Positions 25,936-35,718 of a stretch of 64,000 nt of DNA are shown piece by piece. The position numbers and the translations under genes are program-made. Location of the stretch: assembly GCA_946480835.1 (NCBI GenBank), contig CAMLLC010000001.1, positions 387,577 to 451,576 of the forward strand. The letters run 5' to 3'. Origin of the DNA: Entomomonas sp945283395. GTDB taxonomy: Bacteria > Pseudomonadota > Gammaproteobacteria > Pseudomonadales > Pseudomonadaceae. The notes under the pieces were generated by a model. The model worked only from the letters and a program-made list of their open reading frames with translations. It searched no databases and was not told the origin of the DNA. Within the stretch, counting starts at the first letter, position 1. Each line of letters starts with the position of its first letter.

Positions 25936-27008
25936 CGATTCTTTGCCCTCTGTAATGCAAAACTGGCAATAAACTTAGTAAGCAATGGCCCTATTAATAT
26001 GACTGCAAATAATCTCAAGGTTTGCATAGCTACTACTAATCCCACATCAGCATGTACCTCAATAGCGACAATTGATAATGAGTCTAACCCGCCGGGACTA
26101 GTAGCTAAGTATGCCGATAAATAATCAACGCCTAACCACCAAGCTACCACAAAGGCCGACATAGCACATAAGATAATAAGTAACATAGAAGTCGCCATCA
26201 TTATTGGCATAGCATACATAACATAACGCAGTGTTGCTTTATCAAATCTTAGCCCTATATAGCCACCCATGACAGCATAGCCAATCATCAATAAGCCATG
26301 GGGTATTATTAAGTTGACCCAGCCTAATAACTGGCAAATACTACCAAGCACCATAGGAATTAACAGATAACCCGCCGGAATAAAACGTCCTAAACCTACG
26401 CCTATTATCAATATACTCAAAGTGATAAGCAAATCGACTACGTTTTGTTGAGCGTGGATTATAGAATGATTCACCGTTATTAGTTCTTTAGGTAGAGGCT
26501 CTGCTAAACAATGACTTACTAATGCCACCATTAATACTACACAAATAACCCTAATATATTGCATGGTAGCAACTACTCTAGTATCAGCACCATAATCTTC
26601 AGCCATAGCCACCATAGCTGAAGCCCCTCCAGGAGAAGTACCCCAAGCAGCTGTAGCACCCGGCAAACCACCAAAACGAACACTTAACATACCTACTATT
26701 ACACTCAATAACATAGTGACTAAGGTAGCTAATAACATTACTTGCCAATCATTAATAATTTCTAATAAGACATGAACACTAACTGCGTGAGCTATTAAAC
26801 AACCCACCAATCCTTGACTATATTTAAAACACACTTTGGGGACGCTAATTTTAGCATCACATCCCCCCATTACAATGCCCAATAACATAGGGCCAAGTAG
26901 TAATGCTGCTGGAATAGAAGCTTGCTCTAACAATAGCCCAAGTAGCAAAGCCAATACCCAAAAGTATAGCCATTGCTTAGTTACAGACACATTTGCTATA
27001 CCCAGCAT
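25932..27008 (-). CDS. AbrB-family (DUF, PF05145-type) membrane transporter
   Basis: The 358-residue inner-membrane protein has about ten spans arranged as two related halves. The first contains GATAAWGTSPGGASAMVAMAEDYGADTRVVATMQYIRV (about 125-160) and the second ATSPGGLDSLSIVAIEVHADVGLVVAMQTLRL (about 305-336). The duplicated TSPGG motif is the family hallmark of AbrB/ammonia-monooxygenase-like transporters. The substrate is unknown to me. Its stop overlaps the prmC start by 4 bases, so it heads the prmC operon. Confidence 0.85.
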   Translation of the reverse strand: MLGIANVSVTKQWLYFWVLALLLGLLLEQASIPAALLLGPMLLGIVMGGCDAKISVPKVCFKYSQGLVGCLIAHAVSVHVLLEIINDWQVMLLATLVTMLLSVIVGMLSVRFGGLPGATAAWGTSPGGASAMVAMAEDYGADTRVVATMQYIRVICVVLMVALVSHCLAEPLPKELITVNHSIIHAQQNVVDLLITLSILIIGVGLGRFIPAGYLLIPMVLGSICQLLGWVNLIIPHGLLMIGYAVMGGYIGLRFDKATLRYVMYAMPIMMATSMLLIILCAMSAFVVAWWLGVDYLSAYLATSPGGLDSLSIVAIEVHADVGLVVAMQTLRLFAVILIGPLLTKFIASFALQRAKNR

Positions 27009-27409
27009 TATTAACTAACCACTTGTTAAAAGAAAAGCTATTAACATAGCTAAAATTAATGAAAAATAACCACAAGTTCACTTTAACTTTAAGATATATC
27101 AACAAAAATAACATAATATGCTTTATTATATACAGTTATTTAGCGCCATTTAGCATAGTTACTCTCATGTTTAATAACATGTTGAATAAAATGTAAGATT
27201 ACAAAATAATCTATAAATAGTGCTAAAATAGTATGATAGGAAGTTTGATAAAAATAGTAAAAATATTTTATAGTTTTGCATAAAATACTGCTATATTTTC
27301 AAAAAATTTCTGATTTTAAACGAAACACTACTTATTAATACTATTTATATAGTATTATTAGACTAATATATCAAGAATTAATAACCGTTGGTTTCAAGGG
27401 ATTACTATT
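27009..27409. other. Divergent intergenic region upstream of fimV
   Basis: About 400 very AT-rich bases between divergent genes, probably containing both promoters. The clearest element is an inverted repeat with 9-bp arms and TTAT loop at 27336-27357, about 52 bases before the fimV start. AAGGG at 27397-27401 is the fimV ribosome-binding site. No protein gene is supported. Confidence 0.4.
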
Positions 27410-30400
27410 ATGGTAAAAGTTCATAAGTTGGTTGCAGCTATCGCCACTACCTTTATGCTTTCTACAACAAGTGCGTATGCTCTTAACATGGGTGAGATTT
27501 CATGGAAGTCAGCCTATGGACAACCGCTCAATGCGACGATAGAACTATCAAATATTGCTGGATTAACTGCTAAAGACATACAAGCCTCCCTAGCTTCCAA
27601 TGCTGAGTTTACTAAAGCAGGCATATTACATTCAAATGAACTAGCTAAACTGACTTTTACAACTATTATGGGGAAAGAAGGCAAAGCTTATATCAAAGTA
27701 ACATCTAATAGCCCTATCAAAGAACCTTATTTAGATCTATTAGTTAATGTATCTTTCCAAGGAACTAAAATATCCAAGGACTACACCATCCTGCTTGATT
27801 TACCTTCCACAAACAATAAAACTAACAGTAAGATAGCTAGCCAGCCTACTAACCAAAATAGAAAACCGCCAATAACTACTGAAACTGTAGATAAGACATC
27901 TGATAGTTACAAAATTCAAAAAGGTGATACCTTATGGACTATTGCTGAAAAAGAGCGAGGTACCAATAATACCGCTAAAACCGCAGCAGCTATCTATAAA
28001 AAGAATCCTAATGCCTTTATCAATGGTAGTATCAATCATTTGATAGCTGGCTATAATATCGCATTACCATCTACACAAGAGATACAAGCTATACCTCTGG
28101 CTGAAGCTAACGCTCTTTTTACATCGCCTAAAGAGACTAAGCAAAGCAACTCCAATACTACTAAACAGCCTGTCCAAACTATTGTTGATAAAAAACAAAC
28201 CAACCAGCTACAAAACAGATTAAAATCCTCGGAACAAGCGCTTAATACTGCTCGTTTAGAAAATGATGAATTAAGTACAAAACTAGAACAATTACAGAAT
28301 GAAATAGATAAATTAAAAGAAGTTTCTGACATAAAAGACGAGCAAATTAATACTATCAAGTCACAATTAACTAACAATCAAACTTCTTCCGAAACAACCG
28401 CTACGCAAACAGACTCTACCTCTCATACTAATCCAGCTACTACAAATGAGTCTAATGCTAACACTGAAACCGCTGCTAGCACTTCAACAGATGCTACAAC
28501 CGAGTCTAATACTAACGCGGAAACTACTGCTAGCACTTCAACAGCTACGACAACTGAGGCTAGTGCTAACACTGAAACCGCTCCTAGCACTACAGCAGCT
28601 ACGACAACTGAGGCTAGTGCTAACACTGAAACCGCTCCTAGCACTACAACAGCTACGACAACTGAGGCTAATGCTAACGCTGAAACTTCTCCTAGCACTA
28701 CAGCAGCTACGACAACTGAGGCTAATGCTAACGCTGAAACTTCTCCTAGCACTACAGCAGCTACGACAACTGAGGCTAATGCTAACACTGCAACTACTCC
28801 TAGCACCCCGGCGATACCTAACACTGATGAAGATGATTCACTTTTCTTAGGGTTAGATAGCTCCATTCTAATCAAATTAGGCTGTGGGGTTTTACTTATT
28901 GTTTGTATAGCAGCGCTAATTTTACGTCGCAAGAAAGCTGCTGATGAAACAGAAGTCGACTTAAGCCAACTATTACTTGATGATTCAGACAGCCAAGAGG
29001 CACTAGTACATCAACCAGATCATTCATCTGATGCTGTTACTAGTAGTAGCGACAGCCCCAAATCGACCCTAGAAGATGGGACTAATATCACTGATAAGGT
29101 GGATATCTATTTGGCCTATGATCGTTATGAAGATGCTATTAGTCTTTTATCAGAAGCTCTTAAAACTGATCCTAATAATGATGAGTATCGTTTTAAACTA
29201 CTAGAAATCTATGCTGAACAGGGTGATGCTAATAATTTTGAAAAAGCTGCCCAAGAGCTACTCTTGCATTCACCATTAGCCCAACAAGAAGTTGATAAAC
29301 TAAGGGCTGATCATCTTGCCTTGCAGGAGGCAAATATCAATTTTGCTGCTACTAAAAAGCACATTGAACCTACTATTTCCAGTAATTTTGAATCAGCTAC
29401 TAGTCCTACAGCCCATGCTGATCAATTTCCTGTGATTGAGGATACGCCAATAATAGCCGAACCACTGAAAAAATCTTCAGATAAGCCTCGTGCTACTATT
29501 AGCCAACAACCTTTAACAAAAGATAGTACTGATACTACTCCGACAACCTTTAGCTTCCAAACCTCTTCAGATATTGAGGATGCCGTTTCAAAAGCCAATG
29601 CTGATTTTTCATTAGAGACTATTCATGCTGAACCTACTATCGAGAAGTCGCCACTTTTTAGTACAGATGGAACGGATATTGATGGTTTTAATACCGACTC
29701 ACCTGTTTATGAGTTCGCTGATAAAAAAGCTGACCTCAAAAAAGATAAAGCTGAAGAAGAAAATTATAAGTTTGATTTAGGTATAGATGAGCATAAGGCA
29801 TCAAACAATTCACAATCTGAAGCAAAAACTCTAGATGATTTAGATAGTTCTAATGACCTCTTTACACATTTTTCCTCAACTACTGATGATATAGAAGATA
29901 ATTCTATCGACCATGCAGATGAAGTGATAGAAAAGGATCAAATTACTACTAAACTTGAATTAGTCCATGCTTATTTTGAAATGAATGATACCGAAGGCGC
30001 CCATGACCTACTTAATGAAATAATTCAAGAAGGAAATGAAGCACAACAAGCAGAAGCTAAACAGCTATTAGCAGGTATCAATGATAAAGCTAATCAGGAG
30101 GAAATAAACCATCCTTCTCAACCACAAGCTTTTGAAACAATATCTACTGAACAAGCTTTTGAAGATTTACAACCTACGAATGATAAAGCAGTAACTTCTG
30201 AAGCTACAACTATTCTAAAAGAATCCACTGAAACGCCTAAAATATCCGAATATAATGTAACTACCAATCTCAATACTGATGCTAAATCGGCTGATGTAAA
30301 TGAGTTAGATCTTGGATTTGAGCTATCAACACAAGATGAAGTATCAACTAAGTTAGAGCTAGCCCATGCCTATATTGATATGGGTGATATCACTGGTGCA

Positions 30401-30484
30401 AAAGAGATCTTAGACGAGGTACTAAAAGAAGGTAATAGTGAACAGCAAAAACAAGCTGAGCAATTGATATCTTCACTTCACTAG
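27410..30484 (+). CDS. fimV: FimV-like polar pilus/motility assembly protein with LysM domain
   Basis: A 1024-residue protein. Signal peptide 1-24 (AYA cleavage), then the FimV N-terminal domain (LNMGEISWKSAYGQPLNATIEL). A LysM peptidoglycan-binding domain is at about 165-221, a coiled coil at about 275-320 and a Thr/Ala/Glu-rich tandem-repeat linker at about 343-463. One membrane span is at 484-504 and the acidic cytoplasmic part has a TPR-like segment at about 560-600. The C-terminal FimV motif is present twice (about 845-895 and 980-1024), with KLEL-HAY and GN-QQ-AEQL. FimV anchors polar type IV pilus and secretion machinery in Pseudomonas. truA follows, the Pseudomonas order. Confidence 0.9.
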   Translation: MVKVHKLVAAIATTFMLSTTSAYALNMGEISWKSAYGQPLNATIELSNIAGLTAKDIQASLASNAEFTKAGILHSNELAKLTFTTIMGKEGKAYIKVTSNSPIKEPYLDLLVNVSFQGTKISKDYTILLDLPSTNNKTNSKIASQPTNQNRKPPITTETVDKTSDSYKIQKGDTLWTIAEKERGTNNTAKTAAAIYKKNPNAFINGSINHLIAGYNIALPSTQEIQAIPLAEANALFTSPKETKQSNSNTTKQPVQTIVDKKQTNQLQNRLKSSEQALNTARLENDELSTKLEQLQNEIDKLKEVSDIKDEQINTIKSQLTNNQTSSETTATQTDSTSHTNPATTNESNANTETAASTSTDATTESNTNAETTASTSTATTTEASANTETAPSTTAATTTEASANTETAPSTTTATTTEANANAETSPSTTAATTTEANANAETSPSTTAATTTEANANTATTPSTPAIPNTDEDDSLFLGLDSSILIKLGCGVLLIVCIAALILRRKKAADETEVDLSQLLLDDSDSQEALVHQPDHSSDAVTSSSDSPKSTLEDGTNITDKVDIYLAYDRYEDAISLLSEALKTDPNNDEYRFKLLEIYAEQGDANNFEKAAQELLLHSPLAQQEVDKLRADHLALQEANINFAATKKHIEPTISSNFESATSPTAHADQFPVIEDTPIIAEPLKKSSDKPRATISQQPLTKDSTDTTPTTFSFQTSSDIEDAVSKANADFSLETIHAEPTIEKSPLFSTDGTDIDGFNTDSPVYEFADKKADLKKDKAEEENYKFDLGIDEHKASNNSQSEAKTLDDLDSSNDLFTHFSSTTDDIEDNSIDHADEVIEKDQITTKLELVHAYFEMNDTEGAHDLLNEIIQEGNEAQQAEAKQLLAGINDKANQEEINHPSQPQAFETISTEQAFEDLQPTNDKAVTSEATTILKESTETPKISEYNVTTNLNTDAKSADVNELDLGFELSTQDEVSTKLELAHAYIDMGDITGAKEILDEVLKEGNSEQQKQAEQLISSLH
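28440..28805 (+). repeat. 54-bp tandem repeat encoding an 18-residue FimV linker
   Basis: About six to seven copies of a 54-bp unit, the ACGACAACTGAG core recurring at 28547, 28601, 28655, 28709 and 28763, exactly 54 bases apart. The encoded unit is TTTEANANAETSPSTTAA with substitutions. The last units are nearly identical while the first two (from about 28440) have diverged, which suggests recent expansion at the 3' side. The insert lies in the periplasmic linker between LysM and the membrane span. Confidence 0.85.
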
Positions 30485-30491
30485 TTTTTAA

Positions 30492-31343
30492 ATGCAAGCT
30501 AGTAGTTCAACAGAAACGGTAGCCACAATGGCTACCGTTAATCTTTCCAGAATAGCCCTAGGGGTTGAATACAACGGCACGCTTTATAGAGGTTTTCAAC
30601 GCCAACCAAATGGTATTGCAACTATTCAACACTGCTTAGAAGAGGCTCTTAGTAAAGTAGCTAATAAACCTATTAATGTTTTTGTAGCAGGACGTACCGA
30701 TGCAGGAGTTCATGCTTCCGGTCAAGTTATTCATTTTGATACAGATGTGACTCGCCCTATGCAAGCTTGGATGATGGGTACTATTGCTAATCTTCCTAAA
30801 GATATTAGTATAACTTGGGTAAAAGCGGTACCTCAACACTTTCATGCACGTTATACAGCATTTGCTAGACGTTATCGTTACATCATTTACAATAGTCCAA
30901 CTAGACCTGCCTTGCTGAGTAATGAAGTAACGTGGAATTTCAGGCCACTAAATATAGAAAGAATGCAAGCCGCAGCCAACTATCTACTTGGCACGCATGA
31001 TTTTACCTCCTTTCGAGCGGTTCAATGTCAAGCTAAATCACCTATTAAAACCCTCCATCATTTTAAAGTAATAAGATTCGGTCAACTCATTATCTTAGAT
31101 GTCAGGGCAGATGCTTTTTTGCATCACATGGTTAGAAATTTGGCAGGTTTATTAATGACTATAGGGGCCGGCGAAAGACCTATCAGTTGGGCTAAAGAAG
31201 CGCTAGCAGCTAAAGATAGAACTAAAGCTGGCGTCACAGCTCCCCCTTATGGCTTATATTTAGTCAAGGTAGAATATCCAGCAGAATTTGCTATACCCTG
31301 CCAATCCTTAGGACCACACTTTTTATCTGGTTTAGCAGATTGA
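30492..31343 (+). CDS. truA: tRNA pseudouridine(38-40) synthase
   Basis: TruA, 283 residues from the first ATG, makes pseudouridine in the tRNA anticodon stem. The catalytic aspartate is in AGRTDAGVHASGQ (about residue 69). YRYIIYNSPTRPAL and DFTSFRAVQCQAKSPIKTL are family blocks, as is FLHHMVRNLAGLLMTIGAG. The N-terminal 16 residues are poorly conserved; a second start at ATG 30528-30530 is more like other TruA proteins. That ATG sits inside an 11-bp hairpin, so the choice of start is open. It follows fimV by 7 bases. Confidence 0.92.
   Translation: MQASSSTETVATMATVNLSRIALGVEYNGTLYRGFQRQPNGIATIQHCLEEALSKVANKPINVFVAGRTDAGVHASGQVIHFDTDVTRPMQAWMMGTIANLPKDISITWVKAVPQHFHARYTAFARRYRYIIYNSPTRPALLSNEVTWNFRPLNIERMQAAANYLLGTHDFTSFRAVQCQAKSPIKTLHHFKVIRFGQLIILDVRADAFLHHMVRNLAGLLMTIGAGERPISWAKEALAAKDRTKAGVTAPPYGLYLVKVEYPAEFAIPCQSLGPHFLSGLAD
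30515..30539 (+). promoter_or_regulatory. 11-bp hairpin spanning a candidate truA start codon
   Basis: Arms 30515-30525 and 30529-30539 pair perfectly around a CAA loop. The ATG at 30528-30530 (the conserved-length truA start) is formed by the last loop base and the first two bases of the right arm. A moderately T-rich stretch (TTAATCTTT) follows. It could be the terminator of fimV or a translation-blocking structure for truA. Confidence 0.5.
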
Positions 31344-31346
31344 TGA

Positions 31347-32450
31347 TTAACATTGTGAATGAGCAGTAATTAACCAATCCGCTCCTATAGCTCTTATATC
31401 AGAAATAGCTAGTGCAATAGCTTCATTCATAGTAGTTAAAGGCAACTGCAAAAGAGGTCTAGCCGCTGAACCCATCCATTTAGCAGCCATAAAAATTAAA
31501 TACTCATCTACCAATTTAGCTACTGTTAACGCACCAGCCAATCTAGCCCCTGCTTCAACCAATAACTCATTCACTTGGTAGTCTTGTGCTAAACAAGTTA
31601 AAACTTGGCGTAAATTCAGATGACCTTGCTCTGTTGGCAGGGTAAGCCATTCTTGATCTAATGCCAAACCTGCTGGCGCTGGCTGATTGCTAAAAGTAAG
31701 AGATTGGCCTGTTTGATAAAAAGCTTTATCTAATCCTACTCTTGCTTTAGTATCCAATAAAACTCTTAGCGGAACACGTTGCAAAGCTAGCTCCGTAGCG
31801 GCCTCATCCAATGCTAATTCAGAAGCCCGAACTGTTAATTTAGCATTATCATATAGCACCGTATCAGCTCCAGTCATGATTGCACTGCTCTGTGCTCTAA
31901 TTCTTTGTACCTCACTTCGTGCTGCTTGTCCGGTAATCCATTGACTTTCACCATTCGCCATAGCAGTCCTACCATCTAAGCTCATAGCTAATTTAATAGA
32001 TACATAGGGTAATCCATGTTGCATACGTTTAATGAATCCCCTATTTAATGCAATGGCTTCTGCTGCCAATATTCCACAAGTAACCTTGATTCCAGCATTA
32101 GTTAATAAGGTTAAACCTTTACCTGCCACTAATGGATTAGGGTCTTGAGTGGCTACCACTACATGAGCTAGTTGCGCTTTGATTAGGGCGGCTGCACAAG
32201 GGGGTGTTCTACCATAATGACTACAAGGTTCTAAAGTTACATAAAGGGTTGCCCCTTTTGCTCGCTCTCCTGCTTGTCTGAGGGCATATACTTCGGCATG
32301 AGGCTCCCCCGCTCTTTGATGCCATCCTTGCCCTATTAATTGGTTGTTTTTAACGATAATACATCCTACTCTAGGATTAGGATGCGTAGTATAAATGCCT
32401 TGCCTAGCTAGTTGAAGTGCTTTACTCATCCAAAATTGGTGATTGATCAT
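31347..32450 (-). CDS. ribD: Bifunctional riboflavin biosynthesis deaminase/reductase RibD
   Basis: RibD, 367 residues, carries out steps two and three of riboflavin synthesis. The deaminase domain (about 1-145) has zinc ligands H51 with E53 in HAE, C76 in PCSH and C85 in PPC. The reductase domain follows, with KLAMSLDGRTAM (about 150) and LLVEAGARLAGALT. The length is normal. Its start overlaps the nrdR stop by 4 bases (32447-32450), giving the common nrdR-ribD pairing. Other rib genes are not adjacent. It is convergent with truA, 3 bases apart. Confidence 0.95.
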   Translation of the reverse strand: MINHQFWMSKALQLARQGIYTTHPNPRVGCIIVKNNQLIGQGWHQRAGEPHAEVYALRQAGERAKGATLYVTLEPCSHYGRTPPCAAALIKAQLAHVVVATQDPNPLVAGKGLTLLTNAGIKVTCGILAAEAIALNRGFIKRMQHGLPYVSIKLAMSLDGRTAMANGESQWITGQAARSEVQRIRAQSSAIMTGADTVLYDNAKLTVRASELALDEAATELALQRVPLRVLLDTKARVGLDKAFYQTGQSLTFSNQPAPAGLALDQEWLTLPTEQGHLNLRQVLTCLAQDYQVNELLVEAGARLAGALTVAKLVDEYLIFMAAKWMGSAARPLLQLPLTTMNEAIALAISDIRAIGADWLITAHSQC

Positions 32451-32914
32451 TTATTATTTTCTACTTGCTTAGCTAATCTATCAATCTCATCACGAAATTC
32501 ATTAATATCCTGAAAACGCCTATAAACAGAAGCAAATCTAATATAAGCTACTTCATCAAGCCCTCTTAATTCCTCAATGACTAATTCGCCTAAGGTACGA
32601 GAGCTTATTTCTCTTTCCCCAGTAGCTCGCAATCTATGTTTAATACGAGCGATAGCTGCTTCTAATAAATCCATCCCTACTGGCCGTTTTTCAAGTGCTC
32701 TTAGCATACCTGCTCTTAATTTTTCTTCGTCAAAAGGTTGACGAGTCCCATCTTGCTTAATTAAGCGAGGTAGCATAAGTTCTGCTGTTTCAAAAGTAGT
32801 AAAACGCTCGCCACACTCTATACATTCGCGTCTACGTCTTACTTGATCACCCTCAGTTCCTAGTCTTGAATCTATCACCTTAGTATCATGAGCACCACAA
32901 AATGGACAATACAT
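32447..32914 (-). CDS. nrdR: Transcriptional repressor NrdR
   Basis: NrdR, 155 residues from ATG 32912-32914, is the ATP/dATP-sensing repressor of ribonucleotide reductase genes. The zinc ribbon uses C3, C6, C31 and C34 (MYCPFCG and CIECGERF). The ATP-cone follows from about residue 48 (LPRLIKQDGTRQPFDEEKL). The 14 extra codons upstream of MYCPFC are not family-like and are left out. It is coupled to ribD by a 4-base overlap. Confidence 0.96.
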   Translation of the reverse strand: MYCPFCGAHDTKVIDSRLGTEGDQVRRRRECIECGERFTTFETAELMLPRLIKQDGTRQPFDEEKLRAGMLRALEKRPVGMDLLEAAIARIKHRLRATGEREISSRTLGELVIEELRGLDEVAYIRFASVYRRFQDINEFRDEIDRLAKQVENNK

Positions 32915-33091
32915 AATATATCTTCCTAGAATAGTATTAGCACGCACTTGTTGCATTATACTGTATTGTTAATAGTTTTTTTTCGTTTTGGCAACTATTT
33001 TTTATAAAATATAATCAAGATGATTGAGAATTTTCCTTAACTCAGGTAGTGTTAGTTCTCCAATTCAACCTTTTTTATCAGAGCGAGTCAC

Positions 33092-34015
33092 ATGACATCT
33101 AAATTAGAACAACTTCGTCAAATGACAACTGTTGTCGCAGATACAGGGGATGTAGAAGCTATTGCTCGCCTCCAACCAGTAGATGCTACTACTAATCCTT
33201 CATTATTATTAAAAGCTGCAAGCTTACCTGCTTATCAAAATCAGCTAATAACAGCTAAAAAAGCCAGTAAAGGCAATGTTGCATTAGCTTGCGATCTCTT
33301 TGCAGTAGCAGTAGGTCAAGAAATACTAAAAGTCATTCCCGGTCGAATTTCAACCGAAGTTGATGCTAGGTTATCTTTTAATAAAACAGCAACTATTAAC
33401 AAAGCTAACCAATTAGTAGAACTATATCATCAACAAGGTATCACTAATGATCGTATTTTAATTAAAATAGCCGCCACATGGGAAGGGATAGAAGCAGCTA
33501 AAATCCTTGAACAATCAGGTATACAAACTAATCTTACATTACTTTTCTCATTTGCCCAAGCTATTGCTTGTGCTGATGCTGGAGTATTTCTGATATCACC
33601 TTTTGTCGGCAGAATTTATGATTGGTATAAAAAAGCACAAGGCCACGATTTTATAGGAGCTGAAGACCCTGGCGTTAAATCTGTTAGCCGCATTTATCGC
33701 TATTATAAGACTTATCAATATAATACTATTATTATGGGCGCTAGTTTTCGGAATGTAGGGCAAATTGAACAATTGGCAGGCTGTGATAGGCTTACTATTA
33801 GCCCGCTATTGCTGGGAAAATTGGCTAATGATCAGGCTCCACTTAGTCGTCAATTATCGCCTCAACAGACCTCTGCAGAGGCTAAACATACCTTAACCGA
33901 AAGTCAATACCGATGGGAGCTCAATGAAGATGCCATGGCTACTGAAAAATTAGCAGAAGGAATAAGGGCATTTGCTAAAGATCAACAACAATTAGAAAAA
34001 CTGTTAGCTAAATAA
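33092..34015 (+). CDS. tal: Transaldolase
   Basis: Transaldolase, 307 residues, of the pentose-phosphate pathway, TalB type. The Schiff-base lysine lies in RILIKIAATWEG (K125), with DATTNPSLLLKAA at 31-43 and GRISTEVDARLSF at 84-96. The length is close to E. coli TalB (317). GAGCG lies ahead of the ATG. A strong hairpin follows the stop, so it is a single-gene transcript. Confidence 0.96.
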   Translation: MTSKLEQLRQMTTVVADTGDVEAIARLQPVDATTNPSLLLKAASLPAYQNQLITAKKASKGNVALACDLFAVAVGQEILKVIPGRISTEVDARLSFNKTATINKANQLVELYHQQGITNDRILIKIAATWEGIEAAKILEQSGIQTNLTLLFSFAQAIACADAGVFLISPFVGRIYDWYKKAQGHDFIGAEDPGVKSVSRIYRYYKTYQYNTIIMGASFRNVGQIEQLAGCDRLTISPLLLGKLANDQAPLSRQLSPQQTSAEAKHTLTESQYRWELNEDAMATEKLAEGIRAFAKDQQQLEKLLAK

Positions 34016-34051
34016 CCGTTGAGCTTTAGCAGCTATAAATAGACCAACTCT

Positions 34052-34079
34052 AATGCCATCAAGAGTTGATGGCATTTTA
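34052..34079 (+). terminator. Rho-independent terminator of tal (and possibly gshA)
   Basis: A perfect 11-bp stem (arms 34052-34062 and 34066-34076) with a 3-base GAG loop, followed by TTAATTAA, starts 37 bases past the tal stop. gshA ends 47 bases further on the other strand, so the hairpin could serve both genes. Confidence 0.7.
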
Positions 34080-34125
34080 ATTAACGTTATATTAATCAAC
34101 TTTTCAGCAAATACCTTCACTGCTA

Positions 34126-35694
34126 TTAGCTATTAATAGTGTTAGCTATATAATCGTCAATAGTCTGGCTATTTTCTTGTTCAAGCTGTTGCTGTTGCTG
34201 TAAGGATTGCTTAGCAATTTGCTGGTAAGACGCCACTACATCGGTAGCTAATGATTGTTTTTTAAAATAAGCAGCATGAGCCTGACTTTGTTTTAGCGAA
34301 AATTCTGCAAAACTTAGTTGTTGCTCTTCCATTTCAGAGATAATTTGTGCTGATGGCAATAAATTTGGGTTGGTAACTTTAGCTTGTTGAACTAATACTG
34401 CCATACTATGTTTATCGGTATGGCATGCACTATCCATTAATTTTGCTACCCTATTAATATCAGTTAACAACTCTTTTGCCCAATCAGTTAATAATATCTC
34501 ACTCCCATTTCTTTGCAGCATGAGTTGTGGATTACGTCCTTCTGTGACAGTTGCCAGAAAATTACTGGTGCAAACATCACACTCACCATTTATCAAGGTC
34601 GGGCTTGCCTGTAAAGCACAATAAACTAAAAAACTATTCAAAAAATAACTAGTGCTTTCATCTATTCCCATCGGCAAAAAAGGATTAATATCCATACAAC
34701 GCACTTCTACATACTGAATGCCTGCTCGGCGCAAAGCATCGATAGGTCGTTCATTAGGCTGAGTTACTCTTTTAGGTCTAATATTAGAATAATATTCATT
34801 TTCTATTTGTAGAACATTAGTATTTAGTTGTATCCATTCACCAAGCCTCTTGGTTCCTATTTCTTGATAGGGAGGATAAGGCGTTTTAATAGCTTTATTT
34901 AGACTATCTATATAAGTTGATAGTTGATCATAACAAGGGGTTAATCCCTTTTGGGCATTAGAATGATACCCTAAATCACTCATTCTAAGGCTGGTGGCAT
35001 AAGGTAAATAAAAAGTATCTTCATCAAAACGTTGCAATTTATGCTGAGGATAACGATTTAGAAAACTAGCATCTAAGGCAGGTGAAGCACCAAATAAATA
35101 AATTAACAACCAACTATAACGGCGAAAATTACGAATAAGCGCAATATATTGGTTTGATTGATAATCTACCAGAGCTTGGCTATTTTTTTCAAAGCTTTGT
35201 AATATAGGCCATAACTTTTCTGGGAATGAAAAATTATAATGAATGCCAGCAATACATTGCATGGTTTTACCATAACGTACTGCTAAACCCCGTCGATAAA
35301 TATGCTTTACCTGGCCTGCTAGAGAGGTACCATAATAGGCGATTTTAATATACTTCTCATCAGGTAAATGACAAGGCATAGAAGAGCTCCATAAAAGCTC
35401 ATTAGCTAATGCTTGGGCGGTAAAAATATGGGTTTGTTTTAGATCTCTAAGGGTTTGTTCAGTTGCAGACTCTGCATTAGTAATAAACTCTAATAATGAC
35501 TCAGCATAATCGGTAGTAATTTTAGGATTCATTAAAGCAGAACCTAATAAGCTAGGATGAGCTGTAGCGGCTAACGCTCCAGTCTCTGTTACTCGCAAGC
35601 ATTCTCTTTCAATACCATGTAAACAATGGTTAAGTAACCTTAAATTGCCTGGCTGATTTAGCAGATTTAACCTATCAGTAAATTGCTGCGTCAC
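34126..35694 (-). CDS. gshA: Glutamate--cysteine ligase
   Basis: GshA, 522 residues, of the E. coli-type family, catalyses the first step of glutathione synthesis. Motifs include GIERECLRVT (about 28-37), GIHYNFSFPEKLW near 145 and YVEVRCMDINPFLP near 329. A Gln-rich segment (QQQQQLEQENSQ) sits near the C-terminus. The length is normal for the family. It is a single gene convergent with tal. A near-perfect 23-base palindrome lies 25 bases before its start. Confidence 0.95.
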   Translation of the reverse strand: MTQQFTDRLNLLNQPGNLRLLNHCLHGIERECLRVTETGALAATAHPSLLGSALMNPKITTDYAESLLEFITNAESATEQTLRDLKQTHIFTAQALANELLWSSSMPCHLPDEKYIKIAYYGTSLAGQVKHIYRRGLAVRYGKTMQCIAGIHYNFSFPEKLWPILQSFEKNSQALVDYQSNQYIALIRNFRRYSWLLIYLFGASPALDASFLNRYPQHKLQRFDEDTFYLPYATSLRMSDLGYHSNAQKGLTPCYDQLSTYIDSLNKAIKTPYPPYQEIGTKRLGEWIQLNTNVLQIENEYYSNIRPKRVTQPNERPIDALRRAGIQYVEVRCMDINPFLPMGIDESTSYFLNSFLVYCALQASPTLINGECDVCTSNFLATVTEGRNPQLMLQRNGSEILLTDWAKELLTDINRVAKLMDSACHTDKHSMAVLVQQAKVTNPNLLPSAQIISEMEEQQLSFAEFSLKQSQAHAAYFKKQSLATDVVASYQQIAKQSLQQQQQLEQENSQTIDDYIANTINS

Positions 35695-35718
35695 AAAATT
35701 TCCTCTTCACTTATTGCA

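Noticed and set aside
28440..28805. CRISPR-like array
   Set aside because: The 54-bp units have no unique spacers between identical repeats and lie in the fimV reading frame.
28423..28932. Antisense 169-codon open frame and sense-frame 134-codon open frame over the fimV repeat
   Set aside because: Both arise because the 54-bp repeat keeps frames open in several directions; composition is low-complexity and no start signal is present.
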